This document shows positions 22,244-30,424 of a stretch of 58,214 nt of DNA, one piece after another (position 1 is the stretch's first letter; each line of letters begins with the position of its first letter). Under the pieces are notes generated by a model. That model worked only from the letters and a program-made list of their open reading frames with translations, did not search any database and was not told where the DNA came from. A program made the position numbers and the translations under genes. The stretch lies in the NCBI GenBank assembly GCA_031459715.1, contig JAVKIA010000016.1, forward strand, positions 1 through 58,214, in the 5' to 3' direction. This DNA comes from Armatimonadota bacterium. GTDB lineage: Bacteria > Sysuimicrobiota > Sysuimicrobiia > Sysuimicrobiales > Humicultoraceae.

Positions 22244-25033
22244 ATGGGGGGACTGCGCCGCCCACAAGGAGATCCGCTCTGGTGCCGGACCGTCCGGCGA
22301 CTCCCCCTCTCCCGCGTGCGGGCCAGCCTGCTGGCGCTGATGCTGCTGGCCGGCCTGCCCGGACTCGGCCTGGCCTTCTCCATGGGGCTGGAAAGCCGGC
22401 GGGCCACCGCAGCGGCCACGCACGCCGAGGCCGCGCAACTGGTCCGCCTGCTCTCCCTGCAGCAGCGGCAGCTCATCGACCAGACGCGCGTGCTCCTGGT
22501 GGACCTGGCCCGCCATCCGGAGATCGCCCGGCGGCAGGACGCCGCCTGCAGTGCCCTGCTCCTGGAGACCCTGCGCCGCTATCCCCGCTATGCCAACCTG
22601 GGCGCGGCCGACCCAGCCGGGAACGTCTTCTGCAGCGCCCTCCCGCTGACCCCACCGGTGAACATCGCCGACCGCGCCTACTTCCGCCTGGCTGTGGAGA
22701 GGCGGGACTTCGCCCTGGGCGAGTACCAGGTCGGCCGGATCACGGGCAAGGCGTCGGTGAACGCGGGCTATCCCGTGCTGGACCGGGCCGGGCAGGTAAC
22801 GGCCGTCGTCTTCGCCGCCCTGGGCCTGGACTGGCTCAACACCCTGGCCGCCGAATCCCGCCTGCCCCCGGGGGCCGTCCTGCACGTGGTCGACGCTCAG
22901 GGCACGATCCTGGCCCGGTACCCGGACCCCCAGCCGTGGGTGGGGAAGGCATTCCCTGATGCCCCCAGCATCAGGGCCGTACTGGCCGCAGGAGGCGAAG
23001 GCACGGCCGAGGTCTCGGGAGTGGACGGAGTGCGGCGCCTCTACGCCTTCGCCCCACTGACGCCGTCGCCGCAGCCGAGGGGGCCGTTCGTCAGCATCGG
23101 TATTCCCACCGCCGTCGCCTACGCGGGAGCCACCCGCCTCCTGGTCCGCAACCTGCTGGGGCTGCTCCTGGCCGGCGCTCTGATGCTGGCCGCGACCTGG
23201 TGGGTTGGAGACCTGCTGGTGGTGCGACGCGTTCGCGCGCTGGTACAGGCGGCGCAGCGGCTGGGCAGCGGCGACCTGGCCGCGCGTACCGAGCTGCCCC
23301 ACACCGCAGGAGAGCTGGGCCTTCTGGCCCGCGCCTTCGACGAGATGGCCGGTGCCCTGGAACAGCGCCAGGCTGAAACACGGGCGGCGGTGCAAGCGCT
23401 GCGCGCCAGTGAGGAACGGCTGCGCCTGCTGGTGGAGCAATTACCGGCTGTCGTCTGGACCACCGACCGGGAACTGCGATTCACCGCCTCGCAGGGCGCG
23501 GGCCTGGCCCGACTGGGCCTTCGGCCCAACCAGGTGGTGGGACAGAGCCTCCGGGAGTACTTCCGGACCGACGATCCGGACTACCTTCCCATTGCCGCGC
23601 ACCGTGCCGCGCTGGCGGGAGAGTCGGTGGCCTACGAGCTGGAGTGGGAAGGGCGGGCCTACGTGAGCCACGTGGAGCCGCTGCGTGATGGGACCGGCCA
23701 GACCATCGGAGTGCTGGGGATCGCCCTGGACGTCACCGAACGGCGGCACGCTGAGGAGGCCCTCCGCTCGTTGAACGTCCAGCTGGAGCGGCGGGTGCGG
23801 GAACGCACCGCCGAGCTGCGCGAAGCCAAGGCGTTTCTGGAGCACCTCATCGCCACCAGCCCCGGAATCCTCTTCCAGGCCGCCCGCGACTACACCCTCA
23901 CCTACATCAGCCCCAACCTGGAGCGGATACTGGGTTATCGTCCCGAGGAGGTCGTGGGTGTCCCGTACTCCTTCCTGGAGAAGATTCACCCGGAGGATCG
24001 GGATCAGGTGCAGGTGGCAGATGAGCAGAGGCCGCGCGGGGGGCGACCGTCTCCGGGGCGGGAGGTGGGGCTGGTGCGGGAGGTGCGCTTGCGGCACCGC
24101 GACGGGACCTACCGCTGGTTCTCCGTGGCCATGCGCATCAGCCACGATGCCGACGGTACCCCCGCCACCATCCTGGGACACGCCCTGGACGTCACGGAGC
24201 GCAAGCGGGCCGAGGAGGCCCTCCTGGAGGCCCGGGCGGAGGCGGAGCGGGCGAACCTGGCCAAGAGCGACTTCCTCTCCCGGATGAGCCACGAGTTGCG
24301 CACGCCTCTGCACGCCATCCTGGGGTTCGCCCAGCTCCTGGAGATGGAGCCCCTGCGGCCGGAGCAGGAGGAGAGCGTGCGGCAGATCCTCCGGGCCGGC
24401 CACCACCTGCTGGAGCTGATCAGCGAGGTCCTGGACATCGCCCGCATCGAGGCCGGGCGCGTTGCTATCTCCCTGGAGCCGGTCCAGGTAGGCGGGCTGA
24501 TCCGGGAGGTGCTCGACCTGATGGCCCCTGTGGCCGCAGACAGGCGCATCCGGGTCCGGGGAGAGGCGGCGGCTTCACCGGCCTACGTCCGCGCCGACAG
24601 GCAGCGGCTGAGGCAGGTGCTGCTGAACCTCCTCTCTAACGCTGTCAAGTACAACCGTCCGGCGGGGACGGTGGAGGTAACGCTGCACACCGCCTCCCCC
24701 CACCGGCTGCGCTTCCTGGTCAGCGACACCGGTCCAGGCATCCCCCCGGAGTGGCAGCAGCGGTTGTTCCAGCCCTTCGAGCGCCTGCACGCCGACCAGA
24801 CGGGCGTGGAAGGGGCGGGGCTGGGCCTCGCCCTCTCCAAGCGCCTGGTAGAGGCCATGGGCGGCCAGATCGGCGTGGAGAGCACCCCGGGTGCGGGCAG
24901 CACGTTCTGGGTAGAGCTGCCCGCTGTGCCGGATCCGCTGGAGGGCCACCGACTGGCCGCCTCGGCCTCGCCCGGTGGCTTCCCGGATGCCGTCTTCCTC
25001 TCCGCCCCGCCGGGCGGGGAGCTGGTGGACTGA
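22244..25033 (+). CDS. membrane sensor histidine kinase (Cache-HAMP-PAS-PAS-HisKA-HATPase)
   Basis: 929-residue sensor kinase. One transmembrane helix at about 28-48, an extracytoplasmic dCache-like sensor (about 50-295, with NIADRAYFRLAVERRDFALGE), a second helix at 302-321, HAMP to about 375, PAS 1 (390-500), PAS 2 (530-660), then HisKA with phospho-acceptor H683 in RMSHELRTPLHAILGF and an ATPase domain with NLLSNAVKYN, DTGPGIP and GLGLALSK. It has no receiver of its own; the next gene supplies one. ATG at 22244 was chosen for GAGG 7 nt upstream; in-frame starts at 22202 and further upstream exist. The ligand is unknown. Confidence 0.93.
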   Translation: MGGLRRPQGDPLWCRTVRRLPLSRVRASLLALMLLAGLPGLGLAFSMGLESRRATAAATHAEAAQLVRLLSLQQRQLIDQTRVLLVDLARHPEIARRQDAACSALLLETLRRYPRYANLGAADPAGNVFCSALPLTPPVNIADRAYFRLAVERRDFALGEYQVGRITGKASVNAGYPVLDRAGQVTAVVFAALGLDWLNTLAAESRLPPGAVLHVVDAQGTILARYPDPQPWVGKAFPDAPSIRAVLAAGGEGTAEVSGVDGVRRLYAFAPLTPSPQPRGPFVSIGIPTAVAYAGATRLLVRNLLGLLLAGALMLAATWWVGDLLVVRRVRALVQAAQRLGSGDLAARTELPHTAGELGLLARAFDEMAGALEQRQAETRAAVQALRASEERLRLLVEQLPAVVWTTDRELRFTASQGAGLARLGLRPNQVVGQSLREYFRTDDPDYLPIAAHRAALAGESVAYELEWEGRAYVSHVEPLRDGTGQTIGVLGIALDVTERRHAEEALRSLNVQLERRVRERTAELREAKAFLEHLIATSPGILFQAARDYTLTYISPNLERILGYRPEEVVGVPYSFLEKIHPEDRDQVQVADEQRPRGGRPSPGREVGLVREVRLRHRDGTYRWFSVAMRISHDADGTPATILGHALDVTERKRAEEALLEARAEAERANLAKSDFLSRMSHELRTPLHAILGFAQLLEMEPLRPEQEESVRQILRAGHHLLELISEVLDIARIEAGRVAISLEPVQVGGLIREVLDLMAPVAADRRIRVRGEAAASPAYVRADRQRLRQVLLNLLSNAVKYNRPAGTVEVTLHTASPHRLRFLVSDTGPGIPPEWQQRLFQPFERLHADQTGVEGAGLGLALSKRLVEAMGGQIGVESTPGAGSTFWVELPAVPDPLEGHRLAASASPGGFPDAVFLSAPPGGELVD

Positions 25034-25047
25034 GGAGGCAACCGGCC

Positions 25048-25455
25048 TTGGCCCCGGCATCCGCCCCCAGTCCCGACGGTGCACGAACCGTCCTCTACAT
25101 CGAGGACAACCTCTCCAACCTGGAGCTGGTCCAACGCATCCTGGCGCGCCAGCCGGACCTGCGCCTGCTCACTGCTACCCGGGGGCAGGAGGGCCTGCAC
25201 CTGGCCCAGCAGCACCATCCCCGGGTCATCCTGCTGGACGTCCACCTGCCGGACCTCTCCGGCGACGAGGTCCTCCGCCGGCTGAAGAGTGAGGGGCCGC
25301 TGGCCAGCATCCCCGTCGTGGTCATCAGCGCCGACGCTACCCCGGTACAGCGGGCGCGCCTGCTCTCCCTGGGGGCGCGGGACTACCTGACCAAGCCCCT
25401 GGACGTCCGGGCATTCATGGCCGTCCTGCGGCAGGCGCTGGAGGAAGGGGAATGA
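25048..25455 (+). CDS. single-domain response regulator (receiver)
   Basis: 135-residue stand-alone receiver with no output domain. The acidic pocket is in TVLYIEDN, the phospho-acceptor is D64 in VILLDVHLPDLSGDEVL, and the conserved lysine is K116 in YLTKPLD. TTG at 25048 follows GGAGG 9 nt upstream, and a short linker precedes the domain. It corresponds closely to the receiver fused to the C-terminus of the next kinase (same IEDN, LLDVHLPDLSG blocks), so this kinase/receiver pair is the split version of that hybrid kinase. Confidence 0.9.
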   Translation: MAPASAPSPDGARTVLYIEDNLSNLELVQRILARQPDLRLLTATRGQEGLHLAQQHHPRVILLDVHLPDLSGDEVLRRLKSEGPLASIPVVVISADATPVQRARLLSLGARDYLTKPLDVRAFMAVLRQALEEGE

Positions 25456-28040
25456 GGCCACAGCGCCTTACCGCAGCGATCCGGTGGGCCGGCGCCACCC
25501 TGCTGGGGCAGTTCACTCTGCTGGCCCTGCTGCTGACGGCGCTGGTGGCCGCGGGTTTCGCCTGGGTGGTCAGCAGGCAGATGGTGCAGGATGCCCTGGA
25601 CGACGCCGCCCGCCAGGCCGCCCGGGTGGTGCAGCTGCTCATCACCCCCCAGGTGAGGGCGGAGGACTTCGCGTTGCCGACTCCGATGCGGGTGGCTGCC
25701 TGGCGGGCACTTGTGGGCCGGGTGGTGGACGGGGCGGACATCGTGCGCATCAAGGTGTGGAATGCCCGCGGCCAGGTCGTCTACGCGGACGCGGCGGACC
25801 TGATCGGCCGGGTGTATCCTCTGCAGGAGAACAGCGGGCTGGCTGATGCCCTGCAGGGCCGCCTGGTCCACCAGGTCAGCGGGCTGGAGAAGGCGGAGAA
25901 CGCGCTGGAGCGCAACCACCGGCGGCTGCTGGAGGTTTACGTGCCGGTCACGCTACCCGACCGTGCCGGGGTGGCCGGGGTCTACGAGGTCTACCGCAGC
26001 TTCGCACCGCTGCAGGCCAGAATCGACAGGATCAGGCGGCTGGTCTGGGGAGGAGCGGCGGCCGCCTTCGCCCTACTCTACGCCTCCTGCTCCGCGCTGG
26101 TCAGCAGGGTCAGCCGTCGCTTCTCCGCTCTGGCCTCCTTTCCCGAGCAGAATCCCGATCCGGTGGTGGAGACCGACCTCTCCGGGAAGATCACCTACAT
26201 GAACCCCCAGGCCTCGGTGCAGCTTCCCGACCTGCGGGCCGCCGGCCGACAGCACCCCCTGCTGGCGGACCTGCCGGATCTGCTGGCGGAGCTGGGGGAT
26301 CGTGGCAAGGGGTCGCTCACCGGGGTGACCAAGGTGGGCGAGACGTTCTACCAGCGGTTCGTGTACCCGACGGGCCGTGATCGCCTGCGGCTGTACATCC
26401 ACGACGTCACAGAGGCCCTCCTGGCGGAGGAGCAGGTGCGCAAGCTCTCCCGGGCCTTGGAGCAGACGGCGGACCTGGTGATGATCACCAGTCGGGATGG
26501 TGCGATTGAGTACGTCAACGGTGCCTTTGAAGACGTGACCGGTTACGCCAGGGAAGAGGTTATCGGGCGGACTCCCCGGGTCCTCAAAGCCGAGGGAAAT
26601 GATCCGCGGGTTTACGAGCAGCTCTGGAAGACGATTCTCGCCGGTAAGGTCTTCCGCGGAGTATTGATGAACAGAAAGAAGAACGGTGAGGTGTTCTACG
26701 CGGACCAGACGATCACACCTGTCCTGGACGGGGACGGGAGCATCATGTACTTCGTCTCCACCGCCAGAGACGTCACCGCACGGCAGCAGGCGGAGGAGGA
26801 GATCCGCCGCCTGAACGCCCAGCTGGAGCAGCGGGTGGCCGAGCGCACCGCCGAGCTGCACCGGGCCAAGGAGGAGGCCGAGCGGGCCAGCGTGGCCAAA
26901 AGTGAGTTCCTCTCCCGGATGAGCCACGAGCTGCGCACGCCGCTGAACGCCATTCTGGGGTTCGCCCAGCTGCTGGAGATGGAACCGCTGCCGCCAGAGC
27001 AGCGGGAGAGCGTGGCCCACATCCTGCAGGGCGGCCGGCACCTGCTGCAGCTGATCAACGAGGTGCTGGACATCTCCCGCATCGAGGCCGGGCGGCTGAC
27101 CCTCTCCCCGGAGCCGGTGCACGCCGCGGGGGTCCTGCAGGAGGTAGTGGACCTCATCGCCCCCCTGGCGGCGCAGCGGGGCGTCCGCCTGGGCACCGAG
27201 GCCACAGACGGTGACGCCTTCGTCCTGGCCGACCTGCAGCGCCTGAAGCAGGTGCTGCTCAACCTCCTCTCCAACGCCGTGAAGTACAACGTCCCCGGCG
27301 GTAGCGTCACCGTCTCCTGCGAGCCCTCCCGCCACGGCTGGCTGCGTCTCAGCGTGCGGGACACCGGGCGGGGGATTCCCCCGGAGAAGCTGGACCAGGT
27401 CTTCGTCCCCTTCGCCCGCCTGGGGGCCGAGCAGACCGGGGTGGAGGGGACCGGCATCGGCCTGGCCCTTTCCAAGGGGCTGGTGGAGGTGATGGGCGGG
27501 GAGATGGGTGTGGAGAGCGTGGTGGCGAAGGGCAGCACCTTCTGGGTGGAGCTGCCCCTGGCCGAGAGCTCTCCGCAGCGCGGGGAGCGCATGTGGGAAG
27601 AGCCCTTCCCTCCCCCCGGGGAGGAGGCCCTCGGTGTCGCTGGCGGGACCATCCTGCACATCGAGGACAACCTGGCCAACGTGGAGCTGCTGCAGCGCAT
27701 TCTGGAGGACCGGCCGCGGATCCGGCTGCTGGCCGCCATGCAGGGCCGGATGGGGCTGGACCTGGCCCGGCAGCACCGCCCAGACCTGATCCTGCTGGAT
27801 GTGCACCTGCCCGACCTCTCCGGGGAGGAGGTCCTCCGCCGCCTGCAGGCCGACCCGCGAACCCGGTTTATCCCGGTCATCGTTATCACCGCCGACTCCA
27901 GCAGCGGACAGACAGAACGCCTCCTGGCCATAGGAGCCGCGGGCCTGTTGCGCAAGCCCGTGGAGATCCAGGAGCTGCTGCGCACCCTGGATGAGGCGTT
28001 GCGCCGGGTGAAGGGACGTCATGCCGGACCAGTCACGTAA
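25452..28040 (+). CDS. hybrid sensor histidine kinase with C-terminal receiver
   Basis: 862-residue membrane kinase. Transmembrane helices at about 17-40 and 197-218 flank an extracytoplasmic sensor. A degenerate PAS (about 225-320) is followed by a canonical PAS (333-450, with ITSRDGAIEYVNGAFEDVTG), HisKA with H492 in RMSHELRTPLNAILGF, an ATPase domain (DTGRGIPPEKL, GIGLALSKGL) and a receiver with D783 in LILLDVHLPDLSG. It should pass phosphate within itself or to the HD-GYP regulators downstream. The second PAS has noticeably lower GC than the rest. It starts inside the preceding stop (ATGA) and overlaps the next gene by 20 bp. Confidence 0.93.
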   Translation: MRPQRLTAAIRWAGATLLGQFTLLALLLTALVAAGFAWVVSRQMVQDALDDAARQAARVVQLLITPQVRAEDFALPTPMRVAAWRALVGRVVDGADIVRIKVWNARGQVVYADAADLIGRVYPLQENSGLADALQGRLVHQVSGLEKAENALERNHRRLLEVYVPVTLPDRAGVAGVYEVYRSFAPLQARIDRIRRLVWGGAAAAFALLYASCSALVSRVSRRFSALASFPEQNPDPVVETDLSGKITYMNPQASVQLPDLRAAGRQHPLLADLPDLLAELGDRGKGSLTGVTKVGETFYQRFVYPTGRDRLRLYIHDVTEALLAEEQVRKLSRALEQTADLVMITSRDGAIEYVNGAFEDVTGYAREEVIGRTPRVLKAEGNDPRVYEQLWKTILAGKVFRGVLMNRKKNGEVFYADQTITPVLDGDGSIMYFVSTARDVTARQQAEEEIRRLNAQLEQRVAERTAELHRAKEEAERASVAKSEFLSRMSHELRTPLNAILGFAQLLEMEPLPPEQRESVAHILQGGRHLLQLINEVLDISRIEAGRLTLSPEPVHAAGVLQEVVDLIAPLAAQRGVRLGTEATDGDAFVLADLQRLKQVLLNLLSNAVKYNVPGGSVTVSCEPSRHGWLRLSVRDTGRGIPPEKLDQVFVPFARLGAEQTGVEGTGIGLALSKGLVEVMGGEMGVESVVAKGSTFWVELPLAESSPQRGERMWEEPFPPPGEEALGVAGGTILHIEDNLANVELLQRILEDRPRIRLLAAMQGRMGLDLARQHRPDLILLDVHLPDLSGEEVLRRLQADPRTRFIPVIVITADSSSGQTERLLAIGAAGLLRKPVEIQELLRTLDEALRRVKGRHAGPVT

Positions 28041-29079
28041 GGACGCAGTCATCCTTGTGGTGGACGACGAGGAGACCAACGTCCTGCTGCTCAGGCGTCT
28101 GCTGGAGCAGGCCGGCTACAGCGGTGTGGTCAGCACCACGGATCCGCGTCAGGTCCTCCCGCTGCACCAGGCTCTTTCTCCCGACCTGATCCTGCTGGAC
28201 CTGCACATGCCCTACCTGGACGGCTTTGCAGTGCTGGAGCGCCTGAGGCCCCACATCCCTTCGGGGGACTACCTGCCGGTCGTTGTCCTTACCGCCGACA
28301 TCACCGCACAGGCCAAACGGCGGGCCCTGGCGGCGGGGGCCAAGGACTTCCTGACCAAACCCTTCGATGCCACGGAGGTCCTGCTGCGCGTCCACAACCT
28401 CCTGGAGACCCGGCGCCTGCACCGCCAGCTCCAGGAGCATAACCGCCTGCTGGAGGAGCGGGTGCGGGAGCGAACCCGCGAGCTGGAGGAGGCGCGCCTC
28501 GAGATCCTGGAGCGTCTGGCCCTGGCCGCCGAGTACCGCGACGACGCCACCGGGCAGCACACCCGGCGCGTCGGCCAGACCGCCGCCCTGCTGGCCCGGG
28601 CGCTGGGCCTTCCTCAGGACCAGGTGGAGCTGATCGGTCGGGCCGCCCCCCTGCACGACATCGGCAAGATCGGCGTTCCCGACGGGATCCTCCTCAAGCC
28701 AGGCCCGCTTACGGTGGAGGAGTTCGAGATGATGAAGGCCCACACCGTCATCGGCGCCAGGATCCTCTCCGGCAGCCGCTTCCCCCTCCTGCAGCTGGCC
28801 GAGGAGATCGCCCTCACCCACCACGAGCGGTGGGATGGCCTGGGCTACCCGCGCGGACTGCGCGGGGAGCAGATCCCGCTGGCCGGACGGATCGTGGCCG
28901 TGGCCGATGCCTTCGACGCCATGACCTCCGGCCGGCCGTACCGCTCGTCGCTCTCCCAGGAGGAGGTCTGGGCCCTGCTGTGGGCGGGCGCAGGGACCCA
29001 GTGGGAGGAACGGCTCGTCCGGGCGTTTGCCACCGTCATGTCCGCGCAGCGGCCAGTGGAGGGTGTCTATGCTGGATGA
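28021..29079 (+). CDS. response regulator with HD-GYP c-di-GMP phosphodiesterase domain
   Basis: 352-residue two-domain regulator. The receiver (residues 8-125) has VVDDEETN, phospho-acceptor D60 in LILLDLHMPYLDG and KPFD. A coiled-coil linker (about 130-165) leads to an HD-GYP domain (165-345) with H212-D213 in LHDIGKIGVP and HHERWDGLGYPRGL, so the GYP signature is intact. It should degrade c-di-GMP when phosphorylated by one of the kinases upstream. Overlaps both neighbours, indicating strict co-translation. Confidence 0.93.
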   Translation: MPDQSRKDAVILVVDDEETNVLLLRRLLEQAGYSGVVSTTDPRQVLPLHQALSPDLILLDLHMPYLDGFAVLERLRPHIPSGDYLPVVVLTADITAQAKRRALAAGAKDFLTKPFDATEVLLRVHNLLETRRLHRQLQEHNRLLEERVRERTRELEEARLEILERLALAAEYRDDATGQHTRRVGQTAALLARALGLPQDQVELIGRAAPLHDIGKIGVPDGILLKPGPLTVEEFEMMKAHTVIGARILSGSRFPLLQLAEEIALTHHERWDGLGYPRGLRGEQIPLAGRIVAVADAFDAMTSGRPYRSSLSQEEVWALLWAGAGTQWEERLVRAFATVMSAQRPVEGVYAG

Positions 29080-30175
29080 GAGCTTGCTGAAGGAGGCCCG
29101 CATCCTCATCGTCGACGACGAGAAGGCCAGCGTCCGCCTGCTGGAGCGCCTGCTGCGCGCCTGCGGGTGGACCAACCTGCGCAGCACCTACGATCCCCGG
29201 ACCGTCTGCACGCTGATCCGGACCTTCCGACCCGATCTGGTCCTGCTGGACCTGCACATGCCCCACGCCGGCGGCCTGGAGGTCCTGGCCCAGACCCGGG
29301 CGTTGCTCGCCGCCGAAGGGGTCCCCATCCTCATTGTCACAGCAGATGACGGGCCTGGGGTCAGGGAGACCGTGCTGGAGGCGGGGGCCAGCGACTTCAT
29401 GGCCAAACCCGTGGACGCTGCCGCTCTGCCGCTGCGGGTGCGCGCCCTCCTGGAGGCCCGCCTCCGCCGCCTGCAGGAACGCGGGCCCGGGCCATTCCTG
29501 GAAGAGTCCGCGGCATCCCGTGCGGAGGGGGTGGTGGCGCTGGACGTGGAAGCACTGGAGCGGCTGGCCCTGGTGGCGGAATACCGTGACGACCTCTCAC
29601 GCGGCGAGCACGTGAAGCGCGTGGGCCAGGCCTCCGCCCTCCTGGCGCGCGCCCTTGGCCTGGGGGAGGCCGAAGTGGAGATGGTGCGGCTGGCCGCCCC
29701 GCTGCACGATCTGGGGAAGATTGCCATTCCCGAGTCCATCCTGCTGAAGCCGGGCCGCCTGACGCCCGAGGAGCTGACGGTGATGCAGAGCCACACGTCC
29801 CTGGGCGCGGCCATGCTCGCGGGCAGCCGGCATCCCGTCCTGCAGATGGCCCAGCGGATCGCCCTCTCTCACCACGAACGATGGGACGGCGGGGGCTTTC
29901 CCCAGGGGCTGCGTGGTGAGGCCATTCCGCTGGAGGCGCGCATCGTGGCCGTAGCGGATGCCTTCGACGCCATGAGCGCCGACCGGCCGTACCGTCTCGC
30001 GCTCTCCTCGGAGGAGGTGTGGGAGATCCTGGTGGACGGAGCGGGGAAGCAGTGGGACCTGCAGGTGGTTGACGCTCTGGCCTCCCTGGTGGGCCCACAG
30101 GTGCAGGTGGACCGTCCCTTCGACCTGTCCGCCTTCCTCCAGCGGGAGCAGGCGATGCTGGACCCGCGGCGATAG
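29069..30175 (+). CDS. response regulator with HD-GYP-like domain (GFP variant)
   Basis: 368-residue paralogue of the preceding gene. The receiver has IVDDEKAS and D61 in LVLLDLHMPHAGG; the HD-GYP domain has H213-D214 in LHDLGKIAIP and the later signature HHERWDGGGFPQGL, in which the tyrosine of GYP is phenylalanine. Metal ligands look intact, so phosphodiesterase activity is plausible, perhaps with altered partner binding. ATG at 29069 overlaps the upstream stop by 11 bp. It is last in the coupled signalling run. Confidence 0.9.
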   Translation: MLDESLLKEARILIVDDEKASVRLLERLLRACGWTNLRSTYDPRTVCTLIRTFRPDLVLLDLHMPHAGGLEVLAQTRALLAAEGVPILIVTADDGPGVRETVLEAGASDFMAKPVDAAALPLRVRALLEARLRRLQERGPGPFLEESAASRAEGVVALDVEALERLALVAEYRDDLSRGEHVKRVGQASALLARALGLGEAEVEMVRLAAPLHDLGKIAIPESILLKPGRLTPEELTVMQSHTSLGAAMLAGSRHPVLQMAQRIALSHHERWDGGGFPQGLRGEAIPLEARIVAVADAFDAMSADRPYRLALSSEEVWEILVDGAGKQWDLQVVDALASLVGPQVQVDRPFDLSAFLQREQAMLDPRR

Positions 30176-30210
30176 GACAGCCCGGCTTGGGCTCACGCGC
30201 CTGTCACAAA

Positions 30211-30246
30211 CTCCCGCAGGTCTACAAGGAGCTCCCGCAGGTCTAA
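30211..30246. repeat. two direct repeats of 14 bases, 21 bases apart
   Basis: CTCCCGCAGGTCTA occurs at 30211-30224 and 30232-30245, each followed by C or A and then AA or AAA. The 21-bp spacing is two helical turns. They lie in the gap between the signalling run and the membrane PAS gene and could be tandem regulator sites. Confidence 0.7.
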
Positions 30247-30424
30247 AAGACCGCGGCAGTGGCATATACCGGAGTAGCCAGGGGACATCCGCCGGCGGGG
30301 CCGAACGCGCCGCCGGTGTCGCGGGGGAGGGGTCACCACGGGGGCTTTCGACCAGCGGAAGGCGCGAGGCGCCGAACGCAGCGCGATCTGGGTCCGGCTG
30401 GCCGTCGTCGCCCTGGGGACCTCC

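Noticed and set aside
30190-30270. Possible c-di-GMP (GEMM) riboswitch before the PAS protein, because of CACGC and AAAC runs next to c-di-GMP genes
   Set aside because: The conserved GEMM core (GGGACGCAAAGCC-like) and tetraloop receptor are absent; the repeated look comes from the two 14-mers.
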